23,994 nt of DNA, from positions 2,074 through 26,067 of the forward strand of contig DJRZ01000024.1 of NCBI GenBank assembly GCA_002440235.1, read 5' to 3'. Position 1 is the stretch's first letter. Every line of letters begins with the position of its first letter. The position numbers and the translations under genes were made by a program. The stretch comes from Alphaproteobacteria bacterium UBA6347 (GTDB lineage Bacteria > Pseudomonadota > Alphaproteobacteria > CAAGCB01 > CAG-977). Of the stretch, positions 16,082 through 23,994 are shown in pieces. Below the pieces are notes generated by a model. It was not told the origin of the DNA. It ran no database searches and worked only from the letters and a program-made list of their open reading frames with translations.

Positions 16082-16090
16082 GCGGTGTCC

Positions 16091-17179
16091 CTAGCGGATT
16101 TTCAGGCTGGACAGGGCGATCAGCCCCAAGATGATGGAAATGATCCAGAAACGGACGACGACGGTTTGTTCCGACCACCCCATCTTTTCGAAATGGTGGT
16201 GAATCGGCGCCATTTTGAACACCCGCTTGCCGCGCGTTTTGAACGACACGACCTGAATGATCACGGACAGCGTTTCCAAAACGAACAGACCGCCCGCGAT
16301 CGCCAGAACGATCTCGTGCTTCGTCACGACGCTCAGCGCGCCGAGCGCGCCGCCCAGCATCAGCGACCCCGTGTCGCCCATGAAAATTTTGGCGGGCGGG
16401 GCGTTGAACCACAAAAATCCCAGTCCCGCGCCGATCAGCGCGCCGCAGAAAACGGACAGCTCGCCCGTTCCGGCGATGTACGGCAGCTGCAAGTACGTCG
16501 CGAACGCCGCGTGTCCCGCGACGTAGGCGATGATCAGAAACACGAACGACACGACCATGACGGGCATGATCGCCAGCCCGTCCAGTCCGTCGGTCAGATT
16601 GACGGCGTTCGACGACCCGACGATGACGAACATCGCGAACGGAATGTAGAAAACGCCGAGATTCAGCGACAAGTTTTTAAAAAACGGAAAAGTCAGCGTC
16701 GTCGCCGTCGGTTCGGCGGTGGCGTCCGTGACGAACCACACCGCGGCGAAAGCGCACGAAAATTCCAGCACCAGCTTTAGCTTGCCGTGCATGCCCGCCG
16801 AATTTTTCTTGGACACTTTCAGATAGTCGTCGGCGAATCCGATCAGAGAAAAGCAGACGGTGATGCCCAAAACAGCCCAGATGAACGGGTTGTTCCAGTC
16901 CGCCCACAGCAAAGTGGAAACGCACAGCGAAATCAAAATCATCAGTCCGCCCATGGTCGGCGTGCCCTGTTTCGTTTTCAAATGCGATTCGGGACCGTCG
17001 GCGCGGATCGGCTGGCAGGCGTGTTGTTTGTCTTTCAACCAGTGAATGACGAACGGTCCGACGGCGAAACACACGATCAGCGCGGTGAAAATCGCGCCGC
17101 CCGTGCGGAACGTCAGATATTTGAACAGGTTTAAAACCGAATATTTGTCCGACAGCGGAAACAAAAGATTGTAGAGCAT
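16091..17179 (-). CDS. mraY: Phospho-MurNAc-pentapeptide transferase MraY
   Basis: A 362-residue integral membrane enzyme that transfers phospho-MurNAc-pentapeptide to undecaprenyl phosphate, making lipid I. The catalytic Asp pair is in FADDYLK (D117, D118). [10 protein letters not shown] and MGDTGSL follow, as does the His-rich loop [10 protein letters not shown]. There are about ten membrane helices, and length is typical. The ATG at 17179 lies 5 nt after the murEF stop, with a weak GGA-type Shine-Dalgarno sequence, so translation is probably coupled to murEF. Confidence 0.98.
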   Translation of the reverse strand: MLYNLLFPLSDKYSVLNLFKYLTFRTGGAIFTALIVCFAVGPFVIHWLKDKQHACQPIRADGPESHLKTKQGTPTMGGLMILISLCVSTLLWADWNNPFIWAVLGITVCFSLIGFADDYLKVSKKNSAGMHGKLKLVLEFSCAFAAVWFVTDATAEPTATTLTFPFFKNLSLNLGVFYIPFAMFVIVGSSNAVNLTDGLDGLAIMPVMVVSFVFLIIAYVAGHAAFATYLQLPYIAGTGELSVFCGALIGAGLGFLWFNAPPAKIFMGDTGSLMLGGALGALSVVTKHEIVLAIAGGLFVLETLSVIIQVVSFKTRGKRVFKMAPIHHHFEKMGWSEQTVVVRFWIISIILGLIALSSLKIR

Positions 17180-17184
17180 TTTGC

Positions 17185-20019
17185 TTATTCCGAAAGGTTG
17201 GAGATGTTTTTCAGCGCGTCGACGACGGCGGTCATTTTACTGCCGAACGATCCTTTGACCAGAACGGCGTCGCCCGGTTTGACGGCTTCGGCGACGACGG
17301 GGGCGATTTCGGACGAAAGCGCCGCCTTCGCCCCGCGCATGCGTTCGGGCAGGACGTCGAACAGTTTGCCGCAGTTTTCGCCGACCGCGAACACCAGATC
17401 GATCTTGTTTTCGATCAGATCGTCCGCCAGATCCTTGTGGATTTGTTCCGCGTTTTCGCCCAGCTCCAGCATGTCGCCCAAAACGGCGATTTTGCGTTCG
17501 CCGCCCGCCGCCGCCAGAACGCGGACGCCCGCGCGGACGGAATCGGGGTTGGCGTTGTAGGAATCGTCGATCAGCGAAAACGCGCCGCCCCGACAGGGCA
17601 GGGAAAGAATCTGACCGCGTCCTTTCATCGGGCGCAGCTGACCGACCGCCTGCAGCGCGGACGTCATGTCGCCGACGCCCAGCGCGTTCAACGCGGCGAC
17701 GACGCCCAGCGCGTTTTGAACCTGATGGCGTCCCGACAGCCGCAACAGGAAAGTGCGGGCGGTCGAACCGGTTTTAACGGTGATTTCGAACCCGTCCGGC
17801 GTTTGCGCCAGATTGATTAGGGAAACATCGGCTTCGGCGGTCGAACCGAACGAAACGACGTTCGTCACGCCGCATTTGCGCGCTTCTTTTTTCAACAGGG
17901 CGAACTGCGGGTCGTCGGCGTTCAAAACGGCGGTTCCCGACGCGGTCATGCCTTTGAAAATCTCGGCTTTGGCGCGGGCGGTGTTTTCCGGCGTCTTGAA
18001 ATATTCGCAGTGCGCCGATCCGATCATGGTGATCAGCGCGACGTCGGGGCGCGCCAGTTCCGTCAGTTCCGTCATTTCGCCCGCATGGCTGATGCCCATT
18101 TCGACGACGGCGAAATCCGCGTCGCGCGGCATGCGCGCCAAAGTCAGCGGCATGCCCAGATTGTTGTTCAGATTGCCGATCGTCGAATGCGTCTTGCCGA
18201 CCGCGCTCAAAGCGGCTTTCAGCATTTCCTTGGTGCTCGTTTTTCCGGAACTGCCCGTGACGCCGACGATTTTCGCCGCCGTCCGGCTGCGGGCGCGCGC
18301 CGCCATGGCGTCCAAAGCCCGTTTGACGTCGGGAACGACGATCGCCTTTTCGGGCGGAACGTCCGCGGGAATATAGGACACCAGAACGCCCGCCGCGCCT
18401 TTTTCGATCGCGGCGGCGGCGTAGTCGTGACCGTCCGTTTTTTCGCCCTTTATCGCGACGAACAAATCGCCCGGTTTCAGCGTGCGGGTGTCGATCGAAA
18501 CGCCGGAAACGTCAAAGTCCGCGGCGGTTTCGCCGCCCGTCGCGCCGGCGATTTCCCGCGCCGTCCACAGGGGGGCGTCGGCTTCGTCGATCGCTTTGCG
18601 CGCTTCTTCGCGGTCGTCAAAGGGGTGCGTGACGCCCTTGATCAGCTGTCCCGTTTCGTGTCCCTTGCCCGCGATGACCAGAATGTCGCCCGCGTCCAGT
18701 CCCGCGACGGCGGCGCGGATCGCCAAGGCGCGGTTGCCGATGTCGATTCCCTTGGGACAGGCGGGCAGAATGGCGGCGCGGATCGCCGCGGGGTCTTCGC
18801 CGCGGGGGTTGTCGTCCGCGACGTAGACGACGTCCGCCAGATCGTTGCAGATCTTGCCCATCTGGGGGCGTTTTCCGGCGTCGCGGTCGCCGCCGCAGCC
18901 GAACACGACGTGCAGACGTTTTTCCGTGTGCGGGCGCAAAGCCTTCAACACCGTTTCCAAAGCGTCGGGCGTGTGCGCGTAGTCGACGAAAACGGACGCG
19001 CCGTTTTTGCGTTCGCCGATAAATTCCAGTCGTCCCGGCGCGCCTTTCAGCTCCGCTAAAGCCGCCGTCGCGCGTTCGGCGTCTTCGCCCGCCGCGATCG
19101 CCAAGCCCAAGGCGCACAGCGCGTTCATGGCTTGGAACGTTCCCGCCAAAGGCAGGTTGACCGTCCGTTCGCGTCCGAACACGTCCAGAGTCAGCATCTG
19201 ACCGTTCGTGTCCATGCGCGATTCTTTCAGTTTCAGCGCGGCGGCGTTTTTGCCGTAATCGATGATTTTCAGCCCTTTTTCGCGGCAGTATTCCGCGATG
19301 CGCGGATATTCGGGAATGTCGGCGTTCAAAACGACGGTTCGCGACGACAGCGGGCGGTCGAACAGTTTCAGCTTCGCCCGCAAATAGTTTTCCATCGTCT
19401 TGTGGTAATCCAAATGGTCGCGCGTGATGTTCGTGAACGCGGCGGCGGCGATTCTCAGCCCGTCGATCCGGTGCTGGTCAAGCCCGTGGGACGACGCTTC
19501 GATCGCGGCGTGGCGGTATCCCTTGACCGCCAGATCGCGCAGTTCGCGGCACAGCGTGACGGAATCGGGGGTCGTCAGCGATCCGTAGGCGGTAAAGTCG
19601 TTCGTCACGACGCCCAGCGTGCCGACGCAGGCGGCTTTTTTGCCCAGAAATTCCCAGATTTGACGCGTGAAGTTCGCGGTCGACGTCTTGCCGTTCGTGC
19701 CGGTGACGGCGACGACGACGTCGGGCTGCGGCGCGTAAAAGGCGGCGGCGGCTTTCGCCAAAGCCAGCCGCGGGTCGGCGACGGGAATGAAAATCATCGG
19801 CAGGTCGGGGACGGCGGCGGTGTCGGGAATCAAAGCGGCGACGGCGCCCTTGCCGCAGGCGTCCGTCAGAAAATCCGCGCCGTCGGCTTTGACGCCGGGC
19901 AGGGCGGCGAAAAGGAATCCTTTTTCGACTTTGCGGGAATCGGGGGTGACGCCCGTGATTTCAATGTCTGTAAAAACGGCGGGCAAACCGCAATCCGCCA
20001 GAATCTGGTTCAAAAGCAC
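17185..20019 (-). CDS. murE-murF: Fused MurE-MurF ligase (adds meso-DAP, then D-Ala-D-Ala)
   Basis: One uninterrupted 944-residue frame carries two complete Mur ligases. Residues 1-480 are MurE, with ATP loop TGTNGKTST (106-114), the central-domain YLRAKLKLF (212-220, probable carbamylated Lys), DNPR at 403-406 and GKGHET (451-456). DNPR is the motif for meso-diaminopimelate rather than lysine. Residues about 484-944 are MurF, with [11 protein letters not shown] (588-598), [10 protein letters not shown] (615-624) and [10 protein letters not shown] (818-827). There is hardly any linker between them ([15 protein letters not shown]). The polypeptide should catalyse two consecutive cytoplasmic steps, UDP-MurNAc-dipeptide to tripeptide to pentapeptide. 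The start is GTG at 20019, with AAAGGAG 7 nt upstream. Such fusions are known in Bordetella relatives; separate murE and murF genes are the rule. Confidence 0.96.
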   Translation of the reverse strand: MLLNQILADCGLPAVFTDIEITGVTPDSRKVEKGFLFAALPGVKADGADFLTDACGKGAVAALIPDTAAVPDLPMIFIPVADPRLALAKAAAAFYAPQPDVVVAVTGTNGKTSTANFTRQIWEFLGKKAACVGTLGVVTNDFTAYGSLTTPDSVTLCRELRDLAVKGYRHAAIEASSHGLDQHRIDGLRIAAAAFTNITRDHLDYHKTMENYLRAKLKLFDRPLSSRTVVLNADIPEYPRIAEYCREKGLKIIDYGKNAAALKLKESRMDTNGQMLTLDVFGRERTVNLPLAGTFQAMNALCALGLAIAAGEDAERATAALAELKGAPGRLEFIGERKNGASVFVDYAHTPDALETVLKALRPHTEKRLHVVFGCGGDRDAGKRPQMGKICNDLADVVYVADDNPRGEDPAAIRAAILPACPKGIDIGNRALAIRAAVAGLDAGDILVIAGKGHETGQLIKGVTHPFDDREEARKAIDEADAPLWTAREIAGATGGETAADFDVSGVSIDTRTLKPGDLFVAIKGEKTDGHDYAAAAIEKGAAGVLVSYIPADVPPEKAIVVPDVKRALDAMAARARSRTAAKIVGVTGSSGKTSTKEMLKAALSAVGKTHSTIGNLNNNLGMPLTLARMPRDADFAVVEMGISHAGEMTELTELARPDVALITMIGSAHCEYFKTPENTARAKAEIFKGMTASGTAVLNADDPQFALLKKEARKCGVTNVVSFGSTAEADVSLINLAQTPDGFEITVKTGSTARTFLLRLSGRHQVQNALGVVAALNALGVGDMTSALQAVGQLRPMKGRGQILSLPCRGGAFSLIDDSYNANPDSVRAGVRVLAAAGGERKIAVLGDMLELGENAEQIHKDLADDLIENKIDLVFAVGENCGKLFDVLPERMRGAKAALSSEIAPVVAEAVKPGDAVLVKGSFGSKMTAVVDALKNISNLSE

Positions 20020-20034
20020 AAGCGTACTCCTTTG

Positions 20035-21792
20035 TCATCGCGCGTTGACCGCGCTGTTCACATACGGGGCGGGGCGGTCGTTCGCGAACGGTCGGGGCGC
20101 GACGCCCAGCTGGGGCGCGACCGCTTCGATGATCTTTCCCGCCGTCGGGGCGGCGTTCCACCCCGCGGTATTGAAGTTGTACGTTTCTTTGAGCCCTTTC
20201 GGCGCGTCCAGCATCACCATCAAAACGTACTGCGGGTTGTCCATCGGAAAGGCGGAAACGAACGACGTGCGCAGCGTGTTTTTGACGTATTTGCCGTTGA
20301 CCAGCTTTTGCGCCGAACCCGTTTTCCCGCCGACTTCGAATCCGGGGACGTTGGCTTTGCGCCCCGATCCCGAAATGACAACTTGGCGCATAATACCGCG
20401 CATTATGTCCGATGTCTTCTTAGAAATGACTCTTTTGCCGATTTTTTCGTCGCCGGGGCGTTTCGCCAGCAAAGACGGGGCGTTGTAGACGCCGCCGTTG
20501 ACCAAAGCAGCCGTCGCGGCGACGATGTGGACGGGCGTCAGCGCGACGCCGTATCCGTATCCGGCGGTGGCGGTCGTGACGTCGCGCCATTTCTGCGGCA
20601 GCAGGGGGCGTCCGTGTTCGGGCAATTCGATGCCCGCCGTTTTGAAAAATCCGAAACGGTTGAAAAAGTCGCGCTGTTTTTCGCCGCCGATCTTCAAGGC
20701 GACCGTCGCCGCCCCGATGTTCGACGATTCGATCAGAATTTCGGGAACGGTGATGACGCGGCGCAGTTTTTCGACGTCGTTGATCGTGTGGTTCGCCAGT
20801 ATCAGCGGGCGCGACGCGTCGATCGTGTCTTTGACGGTTATTTTGTTCGTTTCCAACCCCGTCGCGATGGTGAACAGCTTCATTACGGAACCGACTTCGT
20901 ACACGCCCAGCGACGCCTGATTGAACAGGTCCGCCGTTTTCGCGCCGTTCAAATCGTTCGGATCGTAGTCGGGCAGGGACACCATTGAAACGATTTCGCC
21001 CGTTTTGGCGTTCATCAGAATCGCCGCGCCGCCCGCCGCGCGGAATTTGTCTATGCCGTCTTTCAGCGCGGCGCGCACCGTGTCCTGAACGCCGACGTCC
21101 AAAGACAGGCGCACGGTTTCGTTTTTGCCGGACAGCTTTTCGTCAAAGCTTTTTTCGACGCCGGCGATGCCGCGATTGTCGATGTTGGTCACGCCGATCA
21201 GGTGCGACATCAGCGCGCCCTGCGGATAAACGCGCACTTCGGTTTTTTGGAAATTCAGCTGGGGAAAGCCCAGACGGTTGACGTCGTACTGTTCCTTCGG
21301 CGTCAGGTTGCGGCGCAGATACACGAAATTCTTTTTGCTTTTCAGCTTTTCCAGCAGCTGACCGTATTTCATGTCGGGCAGGGTTTGCGCCAGCGCCGTC
21401 GCGATCGTTTCCGGATTTTTGACCTTTTCGGCGTCGACGTACAAATCCGCCGACGGCAGGCTGGTCGCCAGAACGATGTCGTTGCGGTCGACGATGTCGG
21501 CGCGCATCATTTTGATTTTCAGGGGCGACAGCGCCTCGTCGTCGGCTTTCGCGCGCGCGATGAGGGAAACGCCGCCGCGGACGACCGTCACGTCGACCAG
21601 CCGGACGCCGATGCCGCCGAACGCGACGAAAAACAGAAACATCAGGACGACCAGCCGGTTTTTGCCGCATTCCAGACTGTCCGAACTTTTTTTGTCGGCG
21701 GGACTGTACCGTTCGGGCAGGGGCAGTTCCTGCCCCGCGGCGTAAAAGATTCCGTTTTTGGTGTTGTGCTTTTTCAACGGGCGTCCGAACAT
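20035..21792 (-). CDS. ftsI: Septal transpeptidase FtsI (PBP3)
   Basis: A 585-residue class B penicillin-binding protein that cross-links septal peptidoglycan in the periplasm. A cytoplasmic leader of about 45 residues precedes one membrane helix (about 47-67). The dimerisation/pedestal domain follows (RADIVDRNDIVLA, RVYPQGALMSHLIG). The transpeptidase domain has SVMK (S302-K305), SSN (356-358) and KTG (490-492). The first motif reads YEVGSVMK, with Val where many homologues have Pro or Leu. The ATG at 21792 has GGAG 9 nt upstream, and the gap to ftsL is 6 nt. Its position between ftsL and murE distinguishes it from PBP2 (MrdA). Confidence 0.97.
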   Translation of the reverse strand: MFGRPLKKHNTKNGIFYAAGQELPLPERYSPADKKSSDSLECGKNRLVVLMFLFFVAFGGIGVRLVDVTVVRGGVSLIARAKADDEALSPLKIKMMRADIVDRNDIVLATSLPSADLYVDAEKVKNPETIATALAQTLPDMKYGQLLEKLKSKKNFVYLRRNLTPKEQYDVNRLGFPQLNFQKTEVRVYPQGALMSHLIGVTNIDNRGIAGVEKSFDEKLSGKNETVRLSLDVGVQDTVRAALKDGIDKFRAAGGAAILMNAKTGEIVSMVSLPDYDPNDLNGAKTADLFNQASLGVYEVGSVMKLFTIATGLETNKITVKDTIDASRPLILANHTINDVEKLRRVITVPEILIESSNIGAATVALKIGGEKQRDFFNRFGFFKTAGIELPEHGRPLLPQKWRDVTTATAGYGYGVALTPVHIVAATAALVNGGVYNAPSLLAKRPGDEKIGKRVISKKTSDIMRGIMRQVVISGSGRKANVPGFEVGGKTGSAQKLVNGKYVKNTLRTSFVSAFPMDNPQYVLMVMLDAPKGLKETYNFNTAGWNAAPTAGKIIEAVAPQLGVAPRPFANDRPAPYVNSAVNAR

Positions 21793-21798
21793 GGGAAG

Positions 21799-22119
21799 TT
21801 ACTCCGGTTTTGCAAAAGAAACGCGAATGACGCCGCTTTCGCGTTCGGTCGGTTTTTTGAACGCGATGGCGGAAACGGTGATGACGCGGTCCCCCGACAG
21901 CGGTTTCATGCCCGCGTGGCGCGCGGACAGGGCGCGGATTCTGGACGGGTCATTCAGATGGCTCCATTCCGCGTTCAGAACCAGCAGGGCTTCCTGATCG
22001 CTTTTGATTCGGGCGTTGATGCGTTCCAAATCGCTTTCCAGCGACAGCACCCTGTTTTTAATGACGAACATGCCCGTGGCGATGACGGCGAAAACAAGAA
22101 TAAACGGCAGACGCGTCAT
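21799..22119 (-). CDS. ftsL: Cell division protein FtsL
   Basis: A 106-residue bitopic protein. It has almost no cytoplasmic part, then one membrane helix at about residues 4-21, then a heptad-like periplasmic coiled coil (VLSLESDLERINARIKSDQ). The segment WSHLNDPSRIRALSARH is typical of alphaproteobacterial FtsL. It should pair with FtsB and FtsQ and activate FtsW-FtsI. FtsL diverges quickly, so the call rests on topology, this motif and its place between rsmH and ftsI. AAGGGGA lies about 7 nt before the ATG. The gap to rsmH is 16 nt. Confidence 0.92.
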   Translation of the reverse strand: MTRLPFILVFAVIATGMFVIKNRVLSLESDLERINARIKSDQEALLVLNAEWSHLNDPSRIRALSARHAGMKPLSGDRVITVSAIAFKKPTERESGVIRVSFAKPE

Positions 22120-22135
22120 TTCGATTTCCCCTTCC

Positions 22136-23065
22136 TTACAGCTTTTCGGCGCAGCGAAGGCGCGACGAACGGGCGCGGGGATTTCTTTGGCATTCTGTTT
22201 CGGAAGGGGTGATCGGTTTTTTGGTTACGGATTTCAGGGTCGCCGCCGTTCCCGTCCGTTCGGGCAGGTATCGGGACGGGTTCGCGGTTCTGCCGCTTTT
22301 GTCCTGAATGAAATTTTTGACGATTCTGTCTTCCAGCGAATGAAAAGAAACAACAACCATTCTTCCGCCTGATTTCAAGAGCGCTTCGGCTCCCGCCAAA
22401 CCGGAGCGCAACTGCCCCAGTTCGTCATTGACATAGATGCGCAACGCTTGGAAAGTCCGCGTCGCGGGGTCGATTTCGTCCCTTTTGCGCGGCATGACGG
22501 AACGCACGGCGGTCGCCAGTTCCAGCGTCGTTTTAAAAGGGGCTGTTTTGCGCGCGGCGACGATCGCCGCGGCGATGCGGCGCGAAAATCTTTCCTCGCC
22601 GTAAGTGTAGATGATGTCGGCGATTTCCTTTTCGCCGTATTTGTTCACGACGTCCGCCGCGGACAGTCCGCTGCGGCTCATGCGCATGTCCAGCGCGCCG
22701 TCCTTTTGAAAGGAAAACCCGCGTTCGGCGCGGTCGATCTGCATCGACGAAACGCCGATGTCCATCATCACGCCGTCGACCGTTTCGACGCCCCGCGCCG
22801 CCAGCAGATCCCGCATTTCGCCGAACGTGCCGTGCAGCAGTTTCAGCCGCCCGCCGTACCGTTCGACCAGCGATTGCCCTTCGGCGATCGCGTCGGGATC
22901 GCGGTCGATCGCGTAGACCGAACAGTCCGCCGCGTCCAGAACCGCGCGGGAATAGCCGCCCGCGCCGAACGTCGCGTCGACGTACACGCCGCCGTCTTTC
23001 GGGGCGATTTGTTCGACGACCTCGGTCAGCAGAACGGGAATGTGCGGAGCTTTCTGCGCTGTCAT
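22136..23065 (-). CDS. rsmH: 16S rRNA m4C1402 methyltransferase RsmH (MraW)
   Basis: A 309-residue S-adenosylmethionine enzyme that N4-methylates C1402 of 16S rRNA at the decoding site. The N-terminal PHIPVLLTEVV is the family opening. The SAM loop VDATFGAGGYS (29-39) follows, then AIDRDPDA (52-59), DIGVSS (102-107) and the C-terminal FHSLEDRIVK (241-250). The basic end (RNPRARSSRLR) fits rRNA binding. The ATG overlaps the mraZ stop as ATGA. GGAGG, 6 nt upstream, lies inside mraZ, so the two are translationally coupled. Confidence 0.98.
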   Translation of the reverse strand: MTAQKAPHIPVLLTEVVEQIAPKDGGVYVDATFGAGGYSRAVLDAADCSVYAIDRDPDAIAEGQSLVERYGGRLKLLHGTFGEMRDLLAARGVETVDGVMMDIGVSSMQIDRAERGFSFQKDGALDMRMSRSGLSAADVVNKYGEKEIADIIYTYGEERFSRRIAAAIVAARKTAPFKTTLELATAVRSVMPRKRDEIDPATRTFQALRIYVNDELGQLRSGLAGAEALLKSGGRMVVVSFHSLEDRIVKNFIQDKSGRTANPSRYLPERTGTAATLKSVTKKPITPSETECQRNPRARSSRLRCAEKL

Positions 23066-23538
23066 TCGGCGCCTCCGTTTTTCAGGCGGAAATGTTTTTC
23101 CAAAGCGTTCCGGCGCATTTCGGATTCTTTGGCTTGATAAGTGTCGGGGTTCCAGATCTGGAACGTGCGCCCTTTGCCCACGAACAGGGCTTTGTCCGCG
23201 ATGCCCGCGTGTTTCAGCAGTTTTTCGGTCAAAACGATGCGCCCCGTCGAATCAAACGGAAATTCCTTCGCGTCCGAAAAGATCAATCCCGTCAGGTCGT
23301 CCTGTTCGTTCGAAAACGCGTCAAAGGAATCGTCGATGGCGTTCGCCATTTTTTCCATCATTTCCGACGTCCGGCATTCGATGCAGGGCATCGTGAACGA
23401 ACGGAAGGCGACCAGCTCCGTTTCCTGCTGTTCCAGCAGGGCGCGGTAGTCGGCGGGAATGGACACGCGCCCTTTGGCGTCCACCTTGTTGACGGTGGCG
23501 TCGAGAAAAAGGCTGTACTTTCTCTGCGATTTGACCAT
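23062..23538 (-). CDS. mraZ: Transcriptional regulator MraZ
   Basis: A 158-residue DNA-binding protein with two AbrB-like swapped-hairpin repeats, DAKGRVSIPADYR (near residue 19) and DSTGRIVLTEKLL (near residue 95). MraZ forms a ring-shaped oligomer and represses or modulates its own operon by binding phased repeats upstream. The ATG at 23538 gives the usual short leader before the first repeat; an open extension to 23592 has no family sequence. It is first in the dcw cluster, and its upstream region contains the matching repeat array at 23614-23670. Confidence 0.96.
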   Translation of the reverse strand: MVKSQRKYSLFLDATVNKVDAKGRVSIPADYRALLEQQETELVAFRSFTMPCIECRTSEMMEKMANAIDDSFDAFSNEQDDLTGLIFSDAKEFPFDSTGRIVLTEKLLKHAGIADKALFVGKGRTFQIWNPDTYQAKESEMRRNALEKHFRLKNGGAE

Positions 23539-23613
23539 GAAGTGCGTTCCCCGGCGATTCCGTTCCAAAATTCCAAAACACGCGCGCGGCATTTTTTGCC
23601 TAGCGGATAATTA

Positions 23614-23670
23614 TGGGATAGCATGGGATTTTATGGGCGTCAACGGGGCTGAAATGGGATAAATATGGGA
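23614..23670 (-). promoter_or_regulatory. MraZ-box array (operator of mraZ and the dcw cluster)
   Basis: On the plus strand TGGG(A/C) occurs at 23614, 23624, 23634, 23655 and 23666. A CGGGG at 23644 fills the phase, and a degenerate TGGAA lies at 23676. Successive repeats start 10 or 11 bp apart. E. coli MraZ binds three TGGGN repeats separated by 5 nt, the same layout. The array lies 76-132 bp before the mraZ start. Here TGGG reads on the strand opposite to mraZ; I cannot confirm from memory how that compares with the E. coli orientation. Confidence 0.75.
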
Positions 23671-23710
23671 AGATGTGGAAAATATCACAGCTTTGAATCA
23701 ATATGTTGTG

Positions 23711-23732
23711 TCCGCCGGCTGCGTTCGGCGGA
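23711..23732. other. Hairpin upstream of the MraZ-box array
   Basis: A perfect 7-bp stem TCCGCCG/CGGCGGA (23711-23717 with 23726-23732) has an 8-nt loop. There is no T run, so it is not a terminator by itself. The arms share TCCGCC/GGCGGA with the terminator hairpin at 23763-23780. Confidence 0.5.
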
Positions 23733-23754
23733 TATATGGACGGAAAGTTCGGAC

Positions 23755-23786
23755 AAAAAAATTCCGCCGGAAAAGGCGGATTTTTT
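23755..23786 (-). terminator. Terminator between rnpB and mraZ
   Basis: A 6-bp GC stem TCCGCC/GGCGGA (23763-23768 with 23775-23780) has a GGAAAA loop. It is extended by A/T pairs after one T-T mismatch. On the minus strand the stem is followed by seven T. It would stop read-through from rnpB into mraZ, and the T run on the other side makes it potentially bidirectional. Confidence 0.65.
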
Positions 23787-23958
23787 CAAACGGGGGCGTC
23801 GACTCCGGAATGTACTTTTTTTGTTCATGGGTTTGCGGAGGCGAAGCGGAATCCCTCCGGCTTTCCGATTCGGCGGCGGAACGGGACAACCCTTTGTTTT
23901 CAAAGGAAACGGTCCGTCGAATCGAGTCGTCTGAAAAAGAACGGGGGAAAAACGAAAC

Positions 23959-23994
23959 GGTGTCGGAGAATCTATAAGCCGGGTTCTGTGATCG
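23959..23994 (-). ncRNA. rnpB: RNase P RNA, 3' end only (cut by window edge)
   Basis: On the minus strand the window begins with the universal 3' core of bacterial RNase P RNA, ACAGAACCCGGCTTAT (complement of 23974-23989), which forms part of helix P4. The following AGATTCTCCGACACC would be the 3' strand of helix P1, whose 5' partner lies outside the window. The ribozyme matures the 5' ends of tRNAs. The 3' end is placed near 23959-23960 by analogy with E. coli. Transcription runs toward mraZ. Confidence 0.85.

Larger units (their letters stand above)
23539..23957. other. Non-coding stretch between mraZ and rnpB
   Basis: About 420 bp without a convincing gene. From mraZ outward it holds a 75-bp leader, the TGGG repeat array (23614-23670), an AT-rich part (23680-23705), a hairpin (23711-23732) and a terminator hairpin (23755-23786). 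Beyond these, 170 bp with six GANTC sites in total across the stretch lead to rnpB. Short open frames here cross the terminator and lack RBS and family sequence. The mraZ promoter should lie upstream of or within the repeat array, but I see no clear -35/-10 pair. Confidence 0.6.

Noticed and set aside
14957..16780. Long plus-strand open frame opposite ftsW and mraY, and similar ones at 19132-20988 and 12582-13886
   Set aside because: All are antisense shadows of certain genes, with no RBS and no recognisable sequence.
23539..23592. N-terminal extension of mraZ to a start at 23592
   Set aside because: MraZ proteins begin just before the first AbrB-like repeat; the ATG at 23538 fits and the extension has no homology.
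23675..23977. Small plus-strand open frames (about 90-100 codons) near the right edge
   Set aside because: They overlap a terminator hairpin and the rnpB 3' end, and have no RBS or family sequence.
1..23994. CRISPR arrays, tRNA genes, insertion sequences or prophage remnants
   Set aside because: No regularly spaced long repeats, tRNA-like folds, transposase motifs or terminal inverted repeats were seen on either strand.

Overview
The window looks like part of a Gram-negative, GC-rich chromosome, most likely alphaproteobacterial. The basis is a complete-looking division and cell-wall (dcw) cluster in the order mraZ-rsmH-ftsL-ftsI-murEF-mraY-ftsW-murG-murC-murB-ddl-ftsQ-ftsA-ftsZ, followed by lpxC (lipid A synthesis). 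The C-terminal peptide of FtsZ and the murG-murC-murB-ddl-ftsQAZ order fit Proteobacteria, and a meso-DAP type MurE motif fits a Gram-negative wall. A flavodiiron protein suggests life with little or fluctuating oxygen. Genus or family cannot be read from the sequence alone.

Left part, plus strand (2-5545): three tightly packed genes, with 3-nt gaps. They encode an unrecognised protein cut by the window edge, a protein with two pentapeptide-repeat blocks, a coiled coil and a very basic tail, and a VirD4/TraG-type coupling ATPase of a type IV secretion or conjugation apparatus. A separately promoted flavodiiron oxygen/nitric-oxide reductase follows. It ends at a strong hairpin terminator that faces lpxC, and a second, bidirectional terminator serves lpxC.

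Right part, minus strand (5628-23538): lpxC has its own promoter region and is separated from ftsZ by a terminator. Upstream of it lies the dcw cluster, almost without gaps (0-16 nt gaps, or ATGA/TGATG overlaps, apart from 116 bp before ftsZ). Its products modify 16S rRNA (RsmH), make lipid II in the cytoplasm and at the membrane (MurB, MurC, MurE-MurF, Ddl, MraY, MurG), build septal peptidoglycan (FtsW, FtsI, FtsL, FtsQ) and form the Z-ring (FtsA, FtsZ). Two departures stand out: MurE and MurF are one 944-residue polypeptide, and murD, which normally sits between mraY and ftsW, is absent.

Right edge (23539-23994): upstream of mraZ is a helically phased array of TGGG repeats that matches the known MraZ operator design. 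It is followed by two hairpins, one of them terminator-like, seven GANTC sites, and the 3' end of the RNase P RNA gene (rnpB), transcribed toward mraZ. The most interesting items are the MurE-MurF fusion with missing murD, the MraZ-box array, the paired GANTC-containing repeats upstream of ftsZ, and the secretion-coupling operon with its pentapeptide-repeat partner.
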